From assembly GCF_015644725.1 (NCBI RefSeq), contig NZ_CP064795.1, positions 1,424,501 to 1,488,500 on the forward strand: a DNA stretch of 64,000 nt, read 5' to 3'. The stretch's first letter is position 1. Each line of letters starts with the position of its first letter. This document shows, piece by piece, positions 59,509 through 64,000 of the stretch. Under the pieces are notes generated by a model. That model made no database searches, was not told the DNA's origin, and saw only the letters and a list, made by a program, of their open reading frames with translations. Both the position numbers and the translations under genes were made by a program. The DNA comes from Salinimonas marina (GTDB taxonomy: Bacteria > Pseudomonadota > Gammaproteobacteria > Enterobacterales > Alteromonadaceae).

Positions 59509-60414
59509 CTAGACCAGACTGGTTACGTTATCCCGACACTCTTCCTCGGCCAGCTCCACCTCTATAGTGGTATTGGCAAAGCCGAACGGCTGTAAGGCAT
59601 CTGCAACCTGTTTTTTCAGGTTGTTGTAGTCCTCCAGTGAAGAACAGTGACTTATCACATGCGCGCTCACCACATGATGCTCGCCATCTAACGACCAGAT
59701 ATGCAACTGATGAATTTCCTGTACCTGAGGGATATTCAAAAGTTGTTGTTCTACCTCTTCAACCGCTGGCGAGGTGGGGGAGGCTTGAAAAAACAGTTTT
59801 AGGGTTTGAGCCCCGTGTCTGATTACGTTTACCATGATAAACAGCGTAAATGCCACAGACAACAAAGGATCTAAAATAGGCCAGGCTACAAATTGCATAA
59901 TAATAGCGACAATCATGACCGCCACCCAACCCAGCACATCTTCCAATAGATGCCAGTTCAATACTTTTTCGTTGAGTGTATGGCCCCCGTGTAGTTTGTA
60001 AGCGGCAAAGCCATTTACCGCAATCCCTAACACTGCCAGCACCATCATTCCTTCTGTTTGGGGCATCTGGGGAGCCAGTAAGCGGGGGATGGCCTCACTG
60101 AGCACCCACATCGAACCGATAGTCAGCACCAGGGTGTTGATCAGCGCCCCAGATAAACTAAGACGTTTATAGCCATAGGTAAATTGGTGGTTTGCTTTTT
60201 TATGGCCGAGTTTATTCAATACCCAGGCGCTGCCAATCGAAATGGTGTCGCCCAAATCATGCACAGCATCAGCCATTATGGCCGTACTGTTGGTGAGCCA
60301 GCCGCCGATAAACTCCACAATCGTAAAGCCAAAATTAAGAAAAAATGCCCAGCCAATTTTTTCTGAGCTATGATCATCGTGATGAAAGTGATGGTGTGCA
60401 TGCTGGTGTGACAT
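59509..60414 (-). CDS. Cation diffusion facilitator family transporter
   Basis: A 301-residue CDF protein. It begins with a His-rich tail (HAHHHFHHDDHSSE), has six membrane segments, the metal-site HxxxD motif in ADAVHDLGD and a cytoplasmic C-terminal domain (HQLHIWSLDGEHHVVSAHV). Such proteins expel Zn, Co or Cd in exchange for protons; the metal is not certain. The gene stands alone. A ribosome-binding site AAGGA precedes the start on the minus strand. Confidence 0.93.
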   Translation of the reverse strand: MSHQHAHHHFHHDDHSSEKIGWAFFLNFGFTIVEFIGGWLTNSTAIMADAVHDLGDTISIGSAWVLNKLGHKKANHQFTYGYKRLSLSGALINTLVLTIGSMWVLSEAIPRLLAPQMPQTEGMMVLAVLGIAVNGFAAYKLHGGHTLNEKVLNWHLLEDVLGWVAVMIVAIIMQFVAWPILDPLLSVAFTLFIMVNVIRHGAQTLKLFFQASPTSPAVEEVEQQLLNIPQVQEIHQLHIWSLDGEHHVVSAHVISHCSSLEDYNNLKKQVADALQPFGFANTTIEVELAEEECRDNVTSLV

Positions 60415-60633
60415 CGAAATATCCTTACTGCCTCAAAGCTGCCGGAACTTAAGTTTCCGCATGGCTTGCCTACCATATGGCTTTATTGTAGCTTAGTTTG
60501 CGAAGGGCTGCGGGATGGAATTTGTGGGTTAAATTACCGTTCTACGAGCTTTTGGAAGCATACATAAGCCCGGCGTCAACGGCTTACGTGCAGGTGGTTC
60601 GGGAACTTGCCGCTGAGGTGCCAGCACCGCGCA

Positions 60634-60673
60634 TTTATAAAAAAACCGCCGGGGTCGCCGGCGGTTTTTATAA
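60634..60673. terminator. Bidirectional intrinsic terminator
   Basis: TTATAAAAAAACCGCCGG pairs with CCGGCGGTTTTTATAA, with GGTCG at the loop and T tracts on both strands. It ends the minus-strand coiled-coil gene and could also stop transcription from the left. Confidence 0.92.
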
Positions 60674-60705
60674 AGTGCTGATGCTAAAGCATCTGAACTA
60701 TACTG

Positions 60706-61500
60706 TTAATTTGATGGCGCCTGGCCACCCGGAGAACTGATGACCTTGGTCGCAATACTACGAATTTCGTTTTCCATTGAGCTGATACGATTCGCCAGGG
60801 TATTGTTACGTTTTTCCAACACGCTCAGTTTGTCATTCACATTTTGAACATTCTGCCGCGTCTGACTTTTATCATTATTTACCTGGTCTAAAGCCACGTT
60901 CAGAGCCAGGATTTCATCAGCCAGGGACGCTTGCTGATTTTTCATCGAGGTTAACCGGCTTTGATGTGTCTTCACATCATCTGCCACGCTGCTAATGGAG
61001 CCGTTAAGATCTTTTTGCATGCTATTAACTTTTGCGCCCAAATCCGTAATTTCTTTTTGGTTTCGACGCCAGGCCGACGCCCAGAGCTTGTCCATTTGCT
61101 CCCATAATTCTTTTGATTTTTCCGCCAGCTCATTAACCTTTACTTGTAAGGCCACAGTAGACTCGCCCATTTCTTCATCGGTAGCCGAAAGCTTGCGTTC
61201 CAGCTCGGCGATACGATCTTCTGCCTGCAGGGCGACGGCTTGCTGTTGCTGCAGCAGTGTGTACAAATAGTAACACCCACCCAAACCAGCCAGTGCCAGC
61301 AACAATACCAGCACTACCAGAATAGTACTGGCACCGCCCTTACTCTTTGGCTCAGGAGAACCTGGGTCAGAGGAGGCCGGAGCCGGCTCATCGGGCTTTA
61401 TGGTATGTGCAGCAGTATGCCGTTTTTTTTCGTAATCGCGACGATCTTCTTCATCCAGTCGAATAGTAGGGAAATCATCGTTTCTTGAATCGTTTGCCAT
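60706..61500 (-). CDS. Membrane-anchored coiled-coil protein of unknown function
   Basis: A 264-residue protein. An acidic N-terminal region (MANDSRNDDFPTIRLDEED) and a Pro/Ser-rich linker precede one membrane segment (TILVVLVLLLALAGLGGCYYLY, about residues 56-77). The rest is a long heptad-rich coiled coil (LERKLSATDEEMGE to KLSVLEKRNN) presumably in the periplasm. I choose ATG 61500 with AAGAGAG upstream over an earlier ATG. Family known only as hypothetical in Alteromonadales; a structural or cell-envelope role is possible. Confidence 0.8.
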   Translation of the reverse strand: MANDSRNDDFPTIRLDEEDRRDYEKKRHTAAHTIKPDEPAPASSDPGSPEPKSKGGASTILVVLVLLLALAGLGGCYYLYTLLQQQQAVALQAEDRIAELERKLSATDEEMGESTVALQVKVNELAEKSKELWEQMDKLWASAWRRNQKEITDLGAKVNSMQKDLNGSISSVADDVKTHQSRLTSMKNQQASLADEILALNVALDQVNNDKSQTRQNVQNVNDKLSVLEKRNNTLANRISSMENEIRSIATKVISSPGGQAPSN

Positions 61501-61752
61501 AACTCTCTTTACTTCTGATATATTTGGCGAAATTAACACTATGAGAAAAGCATGTTAGCGTGATTTCTGTGCTAATACCATAGTTTCAGCGGTGTTCCTG
61601 CAGGTTTAACCGCAAGACGATAGTCGCAATAAAGCACCCACCATTTGTCCTTCCCGCTCGGCATACCGACAGCGGCTTTGGGGTATGGATAAAGTTATAA
61701 GCAAAAATTGTGCGCAGTAGGCTATGAGTTTTTATATGCACGGCTCGTGCAT

Positions 61753-61777
61753 GAAAAAAGGGGCCGAAGGCCCCTTG
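61753..61777 (-). terminator. Intrinsic terminator after the GNAT-nitrilase gene
   Basis: On the minus strand AAGGGGCC, TTC and GGCCCCTT form a hairpin followed by TTTT. Confidence 0.9.
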
Positions 61778-61794
61778 TGTGAGTGCGAACCTGA

Positions 61795-63351
61795 TTAGGA
61801 ACGATTACCAATCCATTCAACCCGGTACAAGTCGCGACGGCGGTCAAGATAATTTCGTACCGACCCTTCGTTTTGTAAACGGGTGAGTTTGTCCAAATCC
61901 AAATCGACAATCAACGTCATTTCCGTATTTGGGGTGGTTTCCGACACAATTGCATCATGCGGAAAAGCAAAATCGGATGGGGAATAAACCGCCGACTGAC
62001 CATACTGAATATCGACATTGTCCACTTTAGGCAAGTTACCTACGCTACCGGCAATGGCGACATAGCATTCGTTTTCGATGGCGCGGGCCTGTGCACAGCG
62101 TTGTACCCGTAAGAAACCATTTTTTGTATCGGTCCAAAACGGCACGAACAAAATTTGCATTTCCTGTTCGGCCAGAATACGCGACAGTTCCGGAAATTCA
62201 ACATCGTAGCAAATCAGTACCCCAATGCGTCCAAAGTCGGTATCAAAGGTTTTCAAGCTGTCGCCACCTTTCATGATCCAGTCTTTTTTCTCATGCGGCG
62301 TGGGGTGCAATTTGTACTGGCTCTCTATGGTGCCGTCTCGCTTGCACACATAGGCGACATTGTACAACTCATCTTCTTCAATTACCGGCATAGAGCCTGC
62401 GATGATAGTAATGTTGTACGACACCGCCAAGTGCGAAACCGCGGTCAGAATTTCGTCGGTGTAGGTGGCTAGATGCCAAATTGCATCAATTGACGATGGG
62501 TCCGGGCTCAATCCCATCAGTGGTGCATTAAAAAACTCTGGGAACAGGGCCACATCACAGCCATAATCTGACAATGCATCGACAAAATATTCAACTTGCT
62601 GAAGCAGTTCTTCAACATTATTGAAGTAGCGCATCTGCCATTGAATTAAGCCTATACGGGCATTCGACTTTTTGGCGCTAATAAGCAGCGGTGTGTTTGG
62701 CTCGTAATAAATGTTATGCCACTGCAAGAGGGTGGCATAACCCTTAGAGTCTTCATCCTGCGGCAAATAGGCGGTCATCACCTGCTTCACCTCAAAGCCG
62801 TTGGCGAGCTGAAAGGTTAAGATAGGATCGTATATATCTTTTGATTTGACTTGCTCGATATATTCATAGGGTGTCATCAACGAAGAATAATTGGTGTAAT
62901 TGGGGATCCGCCCACCGGCCATAATTGACTTTAGGTTGAGATTTCGACACAAATCTTTGCGTGCCTCGTACAACCGTCGACCTAAACGCAGACCCCGGTA
63001 ATTTGGACATACAATAACTTCGACCCCGTAAAGCACATCGCCGTTTGGATCATGCGTGGTCAGGTAGGCATCACCGGTAATTTCATCATAGCTGTGCTTA
63101 TCGCCAAACTGGTCATAATCGACAATGACAGAGATAGCAAACGCAACCACTTTGCCCTTGTCTTCGATACAAATCTGGCCATCGGGAAAGGTGGTTACCT
63201 GGGCTTTAAAATTACGGTAGGGCCAGGCACCGCCCACTTTGGCGTACACCCTGTCCATTAACTCTCTTACATCATTATAGTCATCCAGCCTTAAATTTCT
63301 AAGCTCCAGATGATGTTCGGTATCTTCCACCGAGGTTTGATCCTGACTCAT
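61795..63351 (-). CDS. GNAT acetyltransferase-nitrilase fusion protein
   Basis: A 518-residue fusion. The N-terminal half (about residues 15-210) is a GNAT N-acetyltransferase: the acetyl-CoA loop is CPNYRGLRLGRRLYEARKDL. The C-terminal half is a carbon-nitrogen hydrolase with the Glu-Lys-Cys triad in VALFPEFFNA, HPTPHEKKDW and GVLICYDVEFPEL. Such fusions are widespread but their joint substrate is not established; an amide-cleaving step coupled to acetylation is possible. The gene ends with a terminator and starts about 200 bases before the divergent oxygenase gene. Confidence 0.93.
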   Translation of the reverse strand: MSQDQTSVEDTEHHLELRNLRLDDYNDVRELMDRVYAKVGGAWPYRNFKAQVTTFPDGQICIEDKGKVVAFAISVIVDYDQFGDKHSYDEITGDAYLTTHDPNGDVLYGVEVIVCPNYRGLRLGRRLYEARKDLCRNLNLKSIMAGGRIPNYTNYSSLMTPYEYIEQVKSKDIYDPILTFQLANGFEVKQVMTAYLPQDEDSKGYATLLQWHNIYYEPNTPLLISAKKSNARIGLIQWQMRYFNNVEELLQQVEYFVDALSDYGCDVALFPEFFNAPLMGLSPDPSSIDAIWHLATYTDEILTAVSHLAVSYNITIIAGSMPVIEEDELYNVAYVCKRDGTIESQYKLHPTPHEKKDWIMKGGDSLKTFDTDFGRIGVLICYDVEFPELSRILAEQEMQILFVPFWTDTKNGFLRVQRCAQARAIENECYVAIAGSVGNLPKVDNVDIQYGQSAVYSPSDFAFPHDAIVSETTPNTEMTLIVDLDLDKLTRLQNEGSVRNYLDRRRDLYRVEWIGNRS

Positions 63352-63552
63352 ATACTGCCTCTACAATTACAGCTAATAATGCCGTAACAATGAACCACTT
63401 ACATAAGATATCTTATACCCTGCGCGCAGGTATTTGGATTAGGTTTTAGTGTCTTCAGTGTGAATAAAAAAGCGCTGTAAAGTCATTGCCATAAACCAAC
63501 GGATGACGTATAAACTGGCGTTTTGTATTGACTCATTTGCAGGATACCCTAA

Positions 63553-64000
63553 ATGCCTCACAGTAGTATGTCTGACGCGGCATCCACTAACGATCACGCA
63601 TTGTTTGAGCGCATCGCCGTCCAGCTTCAACAGCAGGGTTACAGCATACAGCCAAATGCCTTATCGCCGGTTATGGCAGACGCGCTTTATCAGTATCAAT
63701 GTGCCTTAGGCCAGGATTATTTTGCAGAAGCCGGGATAGGACGCAAACAGAAGTTTCATAAAAACGAGAGCATTCGAACCGACAAGGTTTGCTGGATTGA
63801 TGGATCCAGCGAGACGGGTTCTCAGTGGTTAAACTGGTGTAATGACTTAAAAACCTATCTTAACCGGCGGCTATTTATGGGGCTGTTTTCATTTGAAAGT
63901 CATTTTGCCTATTACCGGCCAGGTGACTTTTACAAACGCCATTATGATGCCTTTAAAGGCGCTTCTAATCGCGTGTTGTCGATGGTGACGTATCTGAATC
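63553..64000 (+). CDS. 2OG-Fe(II) oxygenase family protein, partial
   Basis: The frame from ATG 63553 runs off the right edge with 149 residues visible. The segment FAYYRPGDFYKRHYDAFKG carries the HxD metal motif (His, then Asp two residues later) of prolyl-4-hydroxylase-like dioxygenases, and SNRVLSMVTYLN fits the next strand. The distal His and Arg lie outside the window. It resembles the SM-20/PHD2-like bacterial group. The start has only a weak ribosome-binding site; ATG 63568 is an alternative. Confidence 0.85.
   Translation, partial: MPHSSMSDAASTNDHALFERIAVQLQQQGYSIQPNALSPVMADALYQYQCALGQDYFAEAGIGRKQKFHKNESIRTDKVCWIDGSSETGSQWLNWCNDLKTYLNRRLFMGLFSFESHFAYYRPGDFYKRHYDAFKGASNRVLSMVTYLN

Noticed and set aside
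60498-60740. 80-codon open frame after the CDF gene
   Set aside because: It runs through a bidirectional terminator and has no family resemblance.

Overview
This window reads as a chromosomal segment of a marine gammaproteobacterium of the Alteromonadales, most likely Alteromonadaceae. This is an inference from gene content: a rimP-nusA-infB-rbfA-truB-rpsO block close to initiator tRNA genes, a recC-recB-recD operon, a DUF3718 protein, an IS200/RAYT-type transposase of the marine gammaproteobacterial kind, and several acyl-CoA catabolic genes. No species can be named from the sequence alone.

Layout. 1-8 kb: end of an RNase J-like beta-CASP hydrolase, a large propeller/PAS/GGDEF/EAL signalling protein, and a two-subunit molybdenum hydroxylase of the isoquinoline oxidoreductase type. 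8-13.4 kb: repeat-rich DNA around an acyl-CoA synthetase, a RAYT transposase, a CreA-like lipoprotein and a dimeric dUTPase. 13.6-22.4 kb: recC-recB-recD. 22.5-26 kb: a secreted gluzincin-like zinc protease and, convergent to it, an AstE/aspartoacylase-like zinc hydrolase. 26.1-31.2 kb: molybdenum cofactor and molybdate uptake genes (moeB divergent from moaB-moaC-moaD-moaE-modA-modB-modC). 31.3-31.8 kb: a noncoding duplicated repeat array. 32.2-39.1 kb: an acyl-CoA catabolic cluster (phosphatase, acyl-CoA dehydrogenase, aminoglycoside-phosphotransferase-like kinase, quinone oxidoreductase, SDR, second acyl-CoA dehydrogenase). 39.2-45.3 kb: S41-like peptidase, DUF3718 protein, LysR regulator, MscS channel with an entericidin-like lipoprotein missed by length cut-offs, and phhB. 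45.4-50.5 kb: three tandem initiator tRNA genes, then an MHYT hybrid histidine kinase and an HD-GYP response regulator. 50.7-57.3 kb: rimP-nusA-infB-rbfA-truB and rpsO. 57.3-59.3 kb: small, partly frameshifted lipoprotein and membrane-protein genes where pnp would normally follow rpsO. 59.5-64 kb: cation efflux protein, coiled-coil membrane protein, GNAT-nitrilase fusion and the start of a 2OG-Fe(II) oxygenase.

Two points stand out. First, at least nine single-base deletions, mostly in G or C runs, break otherwise intact genes (recC, recB twice, recD, the zinc protease, the AstE-like gene, modC, the kinase gene and the essential infB). Adding one base at each site restores a full-length protein and makes each total length divisible by three. 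These are most easily explained as consensus errors in the assembly rather than real pseudogenes. Second, a GTGRCTGTCC motif recurs, often as inverted or duplicated copies, in the noncoding gaps around the RAYT transposase and at 31.3-31.8 kb. It looks like a REP-type or miniature element family served by that transposase. I did not find a clear new defence or metabolic system; the best candidate for something undescribed is this repeat family.
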